Shown here in pieces: positions 20,203 to 29,707 of a DNA stretch of 64,000 nt. The number at the start of each line of letters is the position of its first letter. The stretch's first letter is position 1. Origin of the DNA: Saprospiraceae bacterium (GTDB lineage: Bacteria > Bacteroidota > Bacteroidia > Chitinophagales > Saprospiraceae); assembly GCA_016713025.1 (NCBI GenBank), contig JADJPZ010000004.1:806001-870000 (forward strand), given 5' to 3'. The translations under genes were made by a program, and so were the position numbers. Below the pieces are notes generated by a model. That model did no database searches. It was not told the DNA's origin and saw only the letters and a program-made list of their open reading frames with translations.

Positions 20203-22716
20203 ATGAAAAATTATCTCTATTTGCTTTTTATTTGCGTAGCTGTATTGGCTAATGCCCAAAATGTGGGTATCAATAATACGGATCCGCAGGCTGCTCTAGA
20301 TTTGAGCGGAGATTTGAGGTTGCGTACAGCGAACTTAAAACTGCAAGCAGCTATAAATCATAATGTCATATTAGATGAATACGGTAATGGAGTAGTGTAT
20401 CATTTCATAGGTGATGCAGTTGCGAATGGCGGTGCGATCACAGGTTTTCAAGCCAATAAGGATGGGAGAATTATTACTATTTTTAACAATTGCCTTACAG
20501 CTAATATAGTACTTCACGATGAAAGCAATCCCATAAGTTTGGGTAGTGATAAAAAATATAGAATATTAACTGGCTCTGGTGATAGTGCGGTTATCTATCG
20601 CAATGGTTCGGTCACCTTAAGATACGATGGCGGTAAAGAACGATGGACTGTAGTGAGCAGCAATAATGTGGATGGATTATCTACGCTAAGCAATACCTGG
20701 AATACATTAGGAAATGCAGGTACTACAACAAATAGTTTTATTGGGACAACAGATGGAAAACCTCTTAGAATACGAATTAATAATGTTTCTTCAGGCATTA
20801 TCGACTCCATCTATCAATCTACTGCTTTAGGGTATAAAGCACTAAAAAACAATACAAATGGTCAAAGCAATACAGCATTCGGATATGAAGCAATGATAGA
20901 AAACACAATTGGTGCTAATAATTCTGCTTTTGGTGTAAACGCTCTTTCAAATAACTCGACTGGAAACAATAATACAGCAATTGGGCCTGCAGCATTATAT
21001 TCAAATGTTACCGGTTCTGAAAATGTTGGTATTGGATTTCAAGCATTAGCTAGTAATGAAGGAAGTTCAAATGTAGCTGTTGGTAATCAATCATTATTAT
21101 CTAATACAACAGGTAAAAATAATGTGGCCATTGGTGATAATTCATTGTCCAATAGTATGGTAATTAATAGTCTTGTAGCAATTGGAGATAGTGCAATGTA
21201 CAAGAGTACAAACGGTGAACAAAATACCGCAATAGGCTCTAAAGCTTTGTATAATAATATTAGTGGTGATTTTAATACTGCGGTTGGTTATCTATCATTA
21301 AAAGAAAATACAGGCTCTAACAATACAGCGGTTGGTAGAGCAACATTATTTTTGAACTCTACAGGTGAAAATAATACAGCAGTTGGGACTGATGCAATGA
21401 TACTAAATACAACTGGAAGTATTAATACAGCTGTAGGGAGTAATGCTTTGCGACAAAATACTTTTGGTTACTCCAATACTGCATTGGGTGCTAGTTCACT
21501 GTATACTAACACGACAGGTTATGACAACACCGCAATAGGCACAGGAACATTAAATAGTAATGTTGGTGGTAATGCGAATGTTGCTGTTGGTCGAAATGCT
21601 TTAGCGTCCAATATTTCTGGTAGTAGTAATATTGCTATTGGGCCAGGTACATTATACAAGAATGTGATTTCAAACTATCAAGTTGCTATAGGTGACAGTG
21701 CATTACATAATTTCCGAACTACTGACAACTTTATAGGTCGCAATATTGCGTTGGGAGCCTTTTCTTCATATAGTAATATTGCTGGAGATGATAATATAGC
21801 ATTGGGCTATAATTCTCTTAGTGAAAATCTTTTTGGAAATAGAAATATAGCAATTGGTAATGGAGCACTACAACATATGGGTTTTGATTTACCTATTAAT
21901 TCCCAATATGCCAATGATAATATAGCCATTGGAACTGGATCACAAAGATCAGGTGCCGAAGGTCGTAAGAATACAACATTGGGACATCTATCATTAAATA
22001 CAAACCTTTATGGTATAAATAATACAGCAGTGGGAGCTAATGCACTATTTTTAAATAGAGGAAGTGCAAATATTGGTATTGGAGTAAGTGCAGGATCTGA
22101 ATCTTCTGATGCAGCAAGAGATGTAAATAACACTATCACAATTGGTAATAATGTTTCGACCAATGTTTCCAATCATGTACTCATTGGAAATCCCTTACAT
22201 GCAGGCAATTATTATATTTGGGGAAGTGGCTGGGGTACAGCAAGTGATGAAAGGGTGAAAAATTCTGTGAAAGATGATGTACAAGGGCTAAGTTTCATAA
22301 AGAAATTAAGACCTGTGACTTATCATTACGATGTGGACAAGATATGTGAATTGGCAAATCAGAGACCTGAGACATTATTCGCTGAGGCAAAAAACCGTTC
22401 GAACAATCGGGTTTTTACTGGTTTTATAGCTCAAGAAGTGGCACAAGCAGCAAAAGAATGTGATTTTAATTTTAGTGGCGTTACAGCTCCCGTAGAAGGC
22501 TGGGATATATATACGCTCAACTATACAGACTTTATCATGCCTATGGTAAAAGCAATTCAAGAACAGCAGTTACAAATTGAAGACATGAAAAAATATATTG
22601 ACTCTGCTAAATCTGAAATTCCAAAACAGCAATTAATCATTAATGCTCAAAATAAAAAAATTGAGGTCCTTGAAGCAGCATTAATTTCTATCAAAGATAA
22701 ACTTGACATCAAATAA
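20203..22716 (+). CDS. Secreted fibre protein 2 with S74 intramolecular chaperone
   Basis: The 837-residue protein has a signal peptide (MKNYLYLLFICVAVLANAQ), the shared N-terminal domain (NVGINNTDPQAALDLSGDLR), then from about 205 to 650 some twenty repeats of the form NTAxGxxALxxNxTGxxN, about 22 residues each, resembling trimeric fibre shafts. A peptidase S74 domain follows (about 675-800: SDERVKNSVKDDVQGLSFIK, then TGFIAQEVAQA). In phage tail spikes this domain trimerises the fibre and cuts itself off. A terminal coiled coil (IEDMKKYIDSAKSE) closes it. It is probably a trimeric surface adhesin. No phage structural genes are nearby, so a prophage origin is not supported. Confidence 0.88.
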   Translation: MKNYLYLLFICVAVLANAQNVGINNTDPQAALDLSGDLRLRTANLKLQAAINHNVILDEYGNGVVYHFIGDAVANGGAITGFQANKDGRIITIFNNCLTANIVLHDESNPISLGSDKKYRILTGSGDSAVIYRNGSVTLRYDGGKERWTVVSSNNVDGLSTLSNTWNTLGNAGTTTNSFIGTTDGKPLRIRINNVSSGIIDSIYQSTALGYKALKNNTNGQSNTAFGYEAMIENTIGANNSAFGVNALSNNSTGNNNTAIGPAALYSNVTGSENVGIGFQALASNEGSSNVAVGNQSLLSNTTGKNNVAIGDNSLSNSMVINSLVAIGDSAMYKSTNGEQNTAIGSKALYNNISGDFNTAVGYLSLKENTGSNNTAVGRATLFLNSTGENNTAVGTDAMILNTTGSINTAVGSNALRQNTFGYSNTALGASSLYTNTTGYDNTAIGTGTLNSNVGGNANVAVGRNALASNISGSSNIAIGPGTLYKNVISNYQVAIGDSALHNFRTTDNFIGRNIALGAFSSYSNIAGDDNIALGYNSLSENLFGNRNIAIGNGALQHMGFDLPINSQYANDNIAIGTGSQRSGAEGRKNTTLGHLSLNTNLYGINNTAVGANALFLNRGSANIGIGVSAGSESSDAARDVNNTITIGNNVSTNVSNHVLIGNPLHAGNYYIWGSGWGTASDERVKNSVKDDVQGLSFIKKLRPVTYHYDVDKICELANQRPETLFAEAKNRSNNRVFTGFIAQEVAQAAKECDFNFSGVTAPVEGWDIYTLNYTDFIMPMVKAIQEQQLQIEDMKKYIDSAKSEIPKQQLIINAQNKKIEVLEAALISIKDKLDIK

Positions 22717-22780
22717 TGTTGCGGTATTTATCGAAATTGCTTCTCATTTTCTTTCCTACAAAATACTCAACTCACTCATA

Positions 22781-22863
22781 AAAAAAATTAACCTTAAATA
22801 AATACATGAGCTTCCATCAAAATCTCCCGGAGCATAGTCTTTAAGGTATCTGGGCAGTTGTAA
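22781..22863 (+). pseudogene. Second decayed relic of the L-domain 3' end
   Basis: The DNA aligns by eye with 19951-20028 and 17462-17536: a run of A with TTAACCTTAAA, then CATAGTCTTTAAGG and GGGCAGTTGTAA. The reading frame is lost. It stands in the same relative place, between a fibre gene and the next 21-bp repeat pair. Confidence 0.6.
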
Positions 22864-22936
22864 GTTTTGGTGTGGAAAATTGTTTACAAAGAGCTTAATT
22901 AGAACCTGTTTTACACCACTTTTTGTCATTATTCAT

Positions 22937-23005
22937 CCTAACTCTTAGTCAAAGCATCCTAATTCTCAATACATAAAATTAAAAGGATATCATATCCTAA
23001 TTTTG
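22937..23005 (+). promoter_or_regulatory. Paired 21-bp direct repeats plus promoter, fibre gene 3
   Basis: CCTAACTCTTAG (CC 22937) and CCTAATTCTCAA (CC 22958) are 21 bp apart. TAATTTTG lies at 22998-23005, 40 bp after the second CC and 21 bp before the ATG at 23027. Confidence 0.65.
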
Positions 23006-23026
23006 TAATAATAAATTCATATAAAC

Positions 23027-25264
23027 ATGAAAAAACAAATTTTTCTATTTTTTATAAGTGTCTCGACATTTGTCAATGCCCAAAATGTGGGTATCAATAA
23101 TATAGACCCACAAGCGGCTTTAGATCTGAAGGGCGATTTAAGACTGCGATCAGAAACACTCTCGGGCATCATTAATGGTATAAATAATAATGTAAATATC
23201 TCTACTTTAAAATCGAGTGTTTATACGTTCAACCCATCGATAAATGGTTGTACTATTTCAGGATTTAATGGTGGAGTTGACGGTCGAATAATTACAATCT
23301 TTAATAATACCCTTGATGTAGTAGAACTAATTGACGAATCAAATGCAATAAATGGTAGTATAGCTGACAATAAGATTCTCACAGGTACTGGCAATTCGGC
23401 AATTATAGGTGGCAAAGGATCGGTCACACTACGCTATGATGAATCCAAAATGCGCTGGACAATTGTAAGCAGTAATTTTACTTCTGGACTTGATGACAAC
23501 CCAAATCCTTGGTATACTGATGGCATTAATATTTTTAACCAAAACAGTGGCAATGTGGGCGTAGGTTCTCAGGTACCTGTTGCCAAGCTGCAGGTCGAAG
23601 GAGCAACAAGCAGCCCTACTATACCAGGTATGATTTCCAATGGCATTTTTAGGATAAATTCCAACAATGCTTCAGGATTGGATGTAGGTCAGATAAATGA
23701 TAGTCCTTATTCATTTTGGATGCAAGGAGGAGCAATAGGAGTTGCATCTCTCCCTATGGCTATACAACCTCAGGGCGGCAATGTAGGCATCGGTACCACA
23801 GCACCTGCTCCCTCTGCTGTATTAGATTTAGCAAGCACAACACAAGGCTTTTTGCCTCCACGTATGACTGAAGTACAAATAGATGCTATAGCTACACCTG
23901 CAGAAGGCTTGATATTATTCTGTACAGACTGCAATTTTAAGGGCCTCCATCAGTTCATCAATGGAAAGTGGCAAGCGTTAAATGCCGTATGGAAATTAAA
24001 AGGGAATTCAGGTATAGATTCTACATGTTTCATTGGGACTACGGACAATAAACCATTAATTTTAAAATCAAATAATATAGAAATAGCAAGGGCCGATACA
24101 AACGGCAATTTGTATGTAGGAAACATTAATGTTAAACAAAGTTATAGTGTTATACCTGGTGTACTTTCATATACAAATCTGAATATTTCTGGAAATAGTA
24201 TCCAAACAACGTATTTTCATGGATATGATTTTGGAAGTTCTGAAAACGCTGACTTAAAAATAAATACTGCTGGTGGTAATGTAGGCATCAGAAATTCAGG
24301 TCTAACACAAAATAAACTACAAATAGGAAATACACCAAATTTTGTTGGATATGATTTAGCGGTTGGAAATGGAATACAACAAATGGCACTTACTCAAAGT
24401 CCAACTGTATCCATTTGGTATTCGGATACAAATTTTGCACCTATGCCAGCTGGTGGTACAGGCAGGGTAGGTATCGGCACTACTGCACCCGAAGCACCAC
24501 TACATGTAGTTGGTGCTGCCTTAGTTAACTCATCCTATGCTTTTTATGCAAAAGCTCTTAACGGTTTAACTGGAGCACCCATAACAAACACAGGTGGCGG
24601 AACATCTACTATTGATGTAAGTATTTATGCTAGTAATAGGGTATTAGCATCTGAATTTAATGCACAGTCAGATGCTAGACATAAATCTATTACAAATAGA
24701 AATGACAATACTTTAGCTCTTTCTAAATTACTTAAACTCGCACCTACCAATTATAAATTTATTGATACCGTAGGTAAAGGAAATAGAGAAAAACTAGGTT
24801 TTATAGCACAAGAAGTCGAGGCTGTTTTGCCTCTAGCAGTATCAAAAACTGCTGACTACGTACCTAATATATTTGCGATGGCAAAACTATTTTCCTATGA
24901 AGAGGGAAGTCATACGCTCACTATTTATCTTGAAAAAGAGCACGGACTTGAATTAAACGATGAGATTAAAATCGTATCAAGCTCTAATGAATTTGGAAAA
25001 ATTACGAAGATCATCGACAAGAATACCTTCATTATGGATAATATACAGAAAAAACCTGAAGGCGTTTTTGTCTTTGGTAAAAAAGTCAATGATTTCAGAG
25101 TAGTAGATTATGATCATATCTTCACTTTAGGTATTTCCGCTATTCAACAGCTCGCAAAAGAGAATGAAGCTTTAAAAAGTAAAATATCAACGATTGAATC
25201 TCGATTTGATAAACTTGAAGCCTCACTAAAGCACACCCTTCCGTTAGTCTCTGATAGTAAGTAA
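23027..25264 (+). CDS. Secreted fibre protein 3 with S74-like C-terminus
   Basis: The 745-residue protein has a signal peptide (KKQIFLFFISVSTFVNAQ) and the family start NVGINNIDPQAALDLKGDLR. A middle part holds GNVGIGTTAPAPSAVLDLAS and ATPAEGLILFCTDCNFKGLH, as in many Bacteroidota tail-fibre-like proteins. The C-terminal S74-type domain (about 545-690: SDARHKSITNRNDN, then KLGFIAQEVEAVLP) carries an extra inserted segment (LTIYLEKEHGLELNDEIKI), and a coiled coil ends the chain. Beyond the first 30 residues it differs much from its two neighbours. The last array promoter drives it. Confidence 0.85.
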   Translation: MKKQIFLFFISVSTFVNAQNVGINNIDPQAALDLKGDLRLRSETLSGIINGINNNVNISTLKSSVYTFNPSINGCTISGFNGGVDGRIITIFNNTLDVVELIDESNAINGSIADNKILTGTGNSAIIGGKGSVTLRYDESKMRWTIVSSNFTSGLDDNPNPWYTDGINIFNQNSGNVGVGSQVPVAKLQVEGATSSPTIPGMISNGIFRINSNNASGLDVGQINDSPYSFWMQGGAIGVASLPMAIQPQGGNVGIGTTAPAPSAVLDLASTTQGFLPPRMTEVQIDAIATPAEGLILFCTDCNFKGLHQFINGKWQALNAVWKLKGNSGIDSTCFIGTTDNKPLILKSNNIEIARADTNGNLYVGNINVKQSYSVIPGVLSYTNLNISGNSIQTTYFHGYDFGSSENADLKINTAGGNVGIRNSGLTQNKLQIGNTPNFVGYDLAVGNGIQQMALTQSPTVSIWYSDTNFAPMPAGGTGRVGIGTTAPEAPLHVVGAALVNSSYAFYAKALNGLTGAPITNTGGGTSTIDVSIYASNRVLASEFNAQSDARHKSITNRNDNTLALSKLLKLAPTNYKFIDTVGKGNREKLGFIAQEVEAVLPLAVSKTADYVPNIFAMAKLFSYEEGSHTLTIYLEKEHGLELNDEIKIVSSSNEFGKITKIIDKNTFIMDNIQKKPEGVFVFGKKVNDFRVVDYDHIFTLGISAIQQLAKENEALKSKISTIESRFDKLEASLKHTLPLVSDSK

Positions 25265-25369
25265 ATCTTAACACTAACTATTGAAATCTTCCATTGATTT
25301 GACATCAGTCCTATCATCACTATCAATAAATTCATTTATCCATTTTTTAACAATAAAATTTTTTAAATC

Positions 25370-26263
25370 ATGAAAAAGTACTCTTTAAAATCATTAAGTA
25401 TTATGGCATTTGCTACAGTTTTGGGAAGTTGCCAAAGTTCACTCACATCTGAGTCACAAGATTTCTGCCAGCTCACAGAAATTTCTGCCAATGATGGTTC
25501 CAGTACCAGATACACCTACAACTCCAATAATAAATGGGAGACTATAACTGTATCTGATGGGTCAAAATCTACAACCTACTATCTTGCTTATGACAAAACC
25601 ACATCAAATGGCCCAGTCGTGAGCATTGGTAATACGGCCAATGGCTCAGTTTCAGTATTGGATTACAATAAAGATAATCTGCTGTCAAATGTTACCACCA
25701 ATATCAAAAAATTGGACAAGGGATTGATTTTGGGAAGCAAAGCTACCGGTACTAACCACAAAATGGAAGTTAACTTTCAATGGAACAGCAGCAAACAGCT
25801 CATGAAAAGAACCTATGAAAACAATGTGGATATTACCATCAATAATGTCACCGAACCATTCCAATTCAGTGGATACGACACATTTGAATATGATGTTGCG
25901 GGCAATATCAAAAAAGTGAATTATTATACCAATGAAGAAATAAAAGTCGACGGCAAGATAGTAGTAAAGTCAGGTCTGACCGGGTATTCTATCTTTGAGT
26001 ACGATGCCAAATCCAGCAAAATGATCCAACACCTGGGTTTAACCAACCTTGCATTGGACATCGATCTCAACGGGCAGGTACAAGTTGAACCCCGGGTGGG
26101 TAGTGCATCCGTAAGCAAAGTGACTTTTTATTCAGTGAGTGACGATGGTACTGTGACTCCATACATTACTACCTACACCAATACAAATAATGCATCTGGC
26201 TATTTGAACAAAACTGTCTTTGATGGTGACATGATCACCTTCACTTACAAAAATTGTAAATAG
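25370..26263 (+). CDS. Predicted lipoprotein, function unknown
   Basis: The 297-residue protein has a lipoprotein signal (SIMAFATVLGSCQSS; lipobox LGSC with C near residue 21). The rest is rich in beta strands with repeated tyrosine patterns (TRYTYNSNNKWETI, GYDTFEYDVAGNIKKVNYY, TGYSIFEYDA), recalling RHS/YD-like or DUF4595-like repeat proteins. It probably sits in the periplasm or on the outer membrane. It follows fibre gene 3 by 105 bp, but no 21-bp repeat pair precedes it, so co-regulation is not supported. Confidence 0.7.
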   Translation: MKKYSLKSLSIMAFATVLGSCQSSLTSESQDFCQLTEISANDGSSTRYTYNSNNKWETITVSDGSKSTTYYLAYDKTTSNGPVVSIGNTANGSVSVLDYNKDNLLSNVTTNIKKLDKGLILGSKATGTNHKMEVNFQWNSSKQLMKRTYENNVDITINNVTEPFQFSGYDTFEYDVAGNIKKVNYYTNEEIKVDGKIVVKSGLTGYSIFEYDAKSSKMIQHLGLTNLALDIDLNGQVQVEPRVGSASVSKVTFYSVSDDGTVTPYITTYTNTNNASGYLNKTVFDGDMITFTYKNCK

Positions 26264-26281
26264 GCATTCCACTCCGAAAAG

Positions 26282-26800
26282 GTGTGCTGTGAATGATTAA
26301 TCAGTAGTAAGGGTTAGTCAATGCTGTATAAGAGATGATGGTAGGTCCATCGGTGTCGGCTTTCAAGAGCAGGTATCAAACCGCTTTCCGATGCACTGAT
26401 AGTAATAGAAGTGTGTTAAACGGTAGAAAGAAAAGGCTATCAAGAATAGTCAGGTACGAATTAAGGAGACAAACGAGAGTGAACCTGTGCTGAAGTTGTG
26501 AGAGGGTGGTACATTTTGTCAAAAGTTTGTATTCTTTTCTACAAGTGAAAAGCTGTAACGGGAGCTTGAATATTGGTTACAGGGCAAACGCAACTAAGCA
26601 GGTGTGAACTTAATTCAGGCTTTTATACGGAACTCAGGAAGTCCTTATAAAATGCAAAGAGAAGGGCACAAGTAGGCAATACTTACGAAGCTTAAAGTAT
26701 CGATGATTATAAGGATGACGGATGCTGTTGTAGTAGTTATGAAGTGTTTGTAATGAACATGGAGCGAAGGGCAGCAGACATACAGTTTTAATTATTTAAC
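26282..26800 (+). ncRNA. Group II intron 5' part without maturase
   Basis: The segment begins GTGTGC, matching the group II 5' consensus GUGYG, 18 bp after the lipoprotein stop. It continues with stretches I associate with domain I of bacterial group II introns: TCAAGAGCAGGTATC, GGCTATCAAGAATAGTCAGG, AAGTGAAAAGCTGTAACGGG, CAGGCTTTTATACGGAACTC and GATGACGGATGC. No reverse transcriptase frame and no domain V hairpin follow before the IS66 relic. It is therefore probably a truncated, immobile copy. Recognition is from memory of such introns and needs a covariance-model search. Confidence 0.65.
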
Positions 26801-27174
26801 CCCGCTATGCTTAGTATTTACTACGTCTGAGTGATGCCATGGCTGTGCTATGAAACGGAAATAGAATTAATGCCATATAATACATACAAAACACCAATAT
26901 AAAATAAACACTTGACCAATTGTATTTACAAATCAGACTCAACAACCTTAAAAAATCAAAGCAAGAAGCACAAAAACTTGATCGTCATATTGGCCTATAG
27001 AGCGGAATGTGCCATTAAGAATAAATATAATCGCACCAGTTTATAAAAATACTGAAAATGACGGCAGGATGTTTTATTAAAACTTTTTTAAATCTCAATA
27101 ATTGTGACCTTCTAAGCACGAAAATTAGATTAATGAGTACAAAGTTACATTCATTTTTTGTAATTGTTTAAGTC
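26801..27174. other. Non-coding stretch between intron relic and IS66 relic
   Basis: No gene, hairpin or repeat recognised. It may contain the outer end of the IS66 element, but no terminal inverted repeat could be fixed. Confidence 0.4.
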
Positions 27175-27330
27175 TTATTGAGCAAAGGTAATTTCTTTGC
27201 CATCAAAAACATCCATAAGAGTAGAGAAGACATTGATGTTTTGTTTTCGGAGTGTTGATGTAAATCCAGCTAGTCTGGCATGGTGGGGAGTGTAAGAAAG
27301 ATTGTGTAAACTAGTATCAAGGAGTTAGGC

Positions 27331-27364
27331 TTCCATCTGTGGGGGGTACCCCCCACAGATGGAA
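27331..27364 (+). terminator. 34-bp perfect palindrome ahead of the IS256 transposase
   Basis: The arms TTCCATCTGTGGGGGGT and ACCCCCCACAGATGGAA are exact reverse complements, and AAAATTTTTTAA follows. As RNA it would form a very stable hairpin next to a T run, likely stopping read-through from outside into the transposase gene at 27429. Confidence 0.6.
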
Positions 27365-27428
27365 AATTTTTTAATATGTTTGTGCGACCAAGTACAGACA
27401 CATTTTTAACCTAACAAATTTAATAGTT

Positions 27429-28639
27429 ATGCAAAGTAACAAATTTAATCTTAATCTCTCTGAATTTCTTCAGGATGTCAAGTCTCTTAATGATTTTGAC
27501 AATGTTATGAATGGTCTTTACAAAGATGGCATTCAAGAACTTTTAAAAGCTGAACTAAGTCATCATTTAGGCTATTCAAAACACTCGCCCGATGGGATTA
27601 ATTCAGGTAATTCCCGGAATGGGTGTTATAAGAAAAAGATACGCACTACACAAGGACAGGTAGAGTTGGATATTCCACGGGATCGTAACGGTGAATTTGA
27701 GCCTATCATTGTTCCCAAGGGCCAAACTACCACTGAGAAAGTAGAATCTGTCATTACATCTCTTTACAGTAGAGGTATGAGCACTGATGACATAACAGCT
27801 CAAATTCAGGAAATTTATGGCTTAGACGTTTCTAAAACCTTTGTTTCAGATATTACAAACAAAATGATTCCGGCTATCCAGGAATGGCAAAACAGACCTT
27901 TGGATAATACTTATTACATCGTTTGGATGGATTGTATTTGTTTTAAAATCCGGCAGGATAATAAAATCATCAACAAGAGTATTTATATCGTTATAGGACT
28001 GAAAACCAATGGGATCAAAGAAGTTTTGGGCATCTGGATGAGCGCCAACGAGTCTGCCGCGTTTTGGCTTTCTGTCTTAAATGAGCTCAAAGACAGGGGC
28101 GTTAAAAGATGCTCATTGCATGTACTGACAATCGTATAGGATTCACTCAGGCCATTCAAACTGCTTTCCCCGATACCGTATCCCAGCTTTGTATCGTTCA
28201 TCAAATCAGAAACTCTATGAAGTTTGTCCCATGGAAAGATAGAAGGGCCTTCCTGGCTGATTTAAAAACTGTTTATGCCGCTTTAAATATGGAAACTGCT
28301 CTCATTGCTTTTGAAGCTTTTAAAGCAAAATGGGGGTCTAAATATGCCTATGCCATTAAAAGTTGGGAAGCAAACTGGTCAAATCTATCTCCCATGTTTC
28401 AGTATCCTACTAACATTCGTAAAATTATGTATACCACTAATACCATTGAAGGCCTCAACAGAGCCATCAGAAAATTTACCAAAACCAAAACACTTTTTCC
28501 AAATGATCAGGCAGCCTTGAAATCTGTATATCTTGCTATTCAGCAAATTCAAGTTAAATGGACAATGCCAATTCATAACTGGCATATTACTCATAATGAA
28601 ATTTTAATTATCTTTGAGGATAATTTGATTCAGCCATAA
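27429..28639 (+). pseudogene. IS256/Mutator-type transposase, frameshifted
   Basis: The first frame (27429-28139) carries the N-terminus (KAELSHHLGYSKHS, GNSRNGCYKKKIRTTQG, IPRDRNGEFEPIIVPKGQT) and the first catalytic D in VWMDCI. The second (28109-28639) has LIACTDNRIGFTQAI, VHQIRNSMKFVPWKDRR and YTTNTIEGLNRAIRKFTK with the last E. The expected GVKDALIAC is broken in GTTAAAAGATGCTCATT near 28100 by a net loss of one base. A full protein would have about 400 residues. As assembled it is inactive. Confidence 0.85.
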
Positions 28640-29452
28640 TTCTTTGAAGTTTTGTTTACACAAAATATTTTACAGCCTCGCATGGTGAATTGCTCCCTCA
28701 ATTGATCTGAATGTGTTGGATACTTTCATTTTTATTTTCGATGGTCGCAAGTCCCTCTCCGCCAAATTATTTGTAAATGGAATAATAGGATCAAAGGCAT
28801 AAGCCAAAACACTTTCTTTATGCTTCTCTAATCGCTCCAAGAGATTTAACCCTTTACTGCGTTTGTATTTTCCGCGTTTCCCACTCTTTTGGGGTGGTGG
28901 TTCTTCCTTTTTTCCATCGGATATAATAATATCATATTGTTTTTCTATAAATACTCTGTTTTTAATATTTTGGTTGATATCTATTTTTGCTTGTTTTAGC
29001 AACTCCAACAACATCTCACTCATGAGTTGAGCCCATGCTTTTTTATCATCTACCTCCTATATGTCCATCTTGTCCTCCCTGCTTCCCTCCTTTACTCTTT
29101 GGAAAGGCAGGCCTCTTACCATATCCATCCGAAGATGGTGGTTTGTGGCTATTACTGCTATTTTTATTTAATCGTTCGGTGAGTTCTTTGACCTTTGATT
29201 CCAATTGGGCAATCTTGGCATCTTTCAATACTATAACCGCTCGAAGAGAAGCATTCTCTTCTTCTAGTTCTTTGATTCGCAACTCAAGGGATGCAAATCT
29301 TTCTTCTATGGTTAATATTGGTATGATAATGAATACATTTTTATTCCCGTACTACTTATCATTCATGGTTGGTTCAAAATAAAAACCAAATATATCACTT
29401 TCTATAATATGTTGCTTATTTTTGACCTAAATAATTACGAAAATACTTAAAA

Positions 29453-29707
29453 ATGAGAATATATTTCTACTTATTTTTCTTTTGTTTATATACAAATTCT
29501 TTTGCACAGAACGTGGGTATAAACAATACGGGTACAGCTCCACATCCATCTGCAATGCTAGATGTGAATAGCACAAACAAAGGGGCACATACGATAGAAG
29601 TGCTGGAAATGCTAAAAGATATCTCACAGCGACAATCAGAACACAGAAGTAAAAAACGTTATACTTTCAGGCCACTTAGTATAGCCAAGGAATTTATTGA
29701 TAAGTAA
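29453..29707 (+). pseudogene. Chimeric relic: fibre N-terminus fused to pyruvate kinase C-terminus
   Basis: The first 42 residues are a signal peptide (IYFYLFFFCLYTNSFAQ) and a fibre-family start (NVGINNTGTAPHPSAMLDVN). At 29579 the frame enters, by chance in phase, the last 43 codons of the pyruvate kinase gene found whole at 52683-54194 (GAHTIEVLEMLKDISQRQSE). It is a rearrangement product, not a functional gene. Confidence 0.85.

Larger units (their letters stand above)
27286..28679 (+). mobile_element. IS256-family insertion sequence nested in IS66
   Basis: Imperfect terminal inverted repeats share TGTAA and TTGTGTAAAC: left 27286-27311 begins GGGAGTGTAAG, right (reverse complement, from 28679) begins GAGGCTGTAAA. 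An exact 8-bp target duplication GCATGGTG flanks it at 27278-27285 and 28680-28687. Removing the element and one duplication restores the IS66 reading frame HHARLAG. The element is 1394 bp. Confidence 0.9.
27175..29282 (-). pseudogene. IS66-family transposase, internally deleted and split by an IS256
   Basis: The N-terminus lies at 29282-29046 (coiled coil KELEEENASLRAVIVLKDAK, then NSSNSHKPPSSDGYGK and GGKQGGQDGH). A stop follows, and the next frame (29036 to 28680) resumes with KAWAQLMSEMLLELLKQAK, the lysine-rich linker and NLAERDLRPSKIKMKVSNTF. The intervening catalytic region of a typical 500-residue IS66 TnpC is gone. The chain continues across the inserted IS256 at 27285 with HHARLAGFTSTLRKQNINVF, ending in a TAA at 27175-27177. 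It is dead. Confidence 0.85.

Noticed and set aside
20203..25264. S74 fibre genes as part of a prophage or contractile injection system
   Set aside because: No capsid, tail tube, sheath, baseplate, terminase or integrase genes occur near them, and each fibre has its own Sec signal peptide, which phage tail fibres lack.
26801..27174. Domain V and VI of the group II intron
   Set aside because: I looked for the roughly 34-nt AGC...CGTT-type hairpin with a GNRA loop and found none.
29453..29707. A small secreted protein gene
   Set aside because: The first half is a fibre-gene start and the second half is the pyruvate kinase C-terminus brought in by the 841-bp repeat; it is a junction product.
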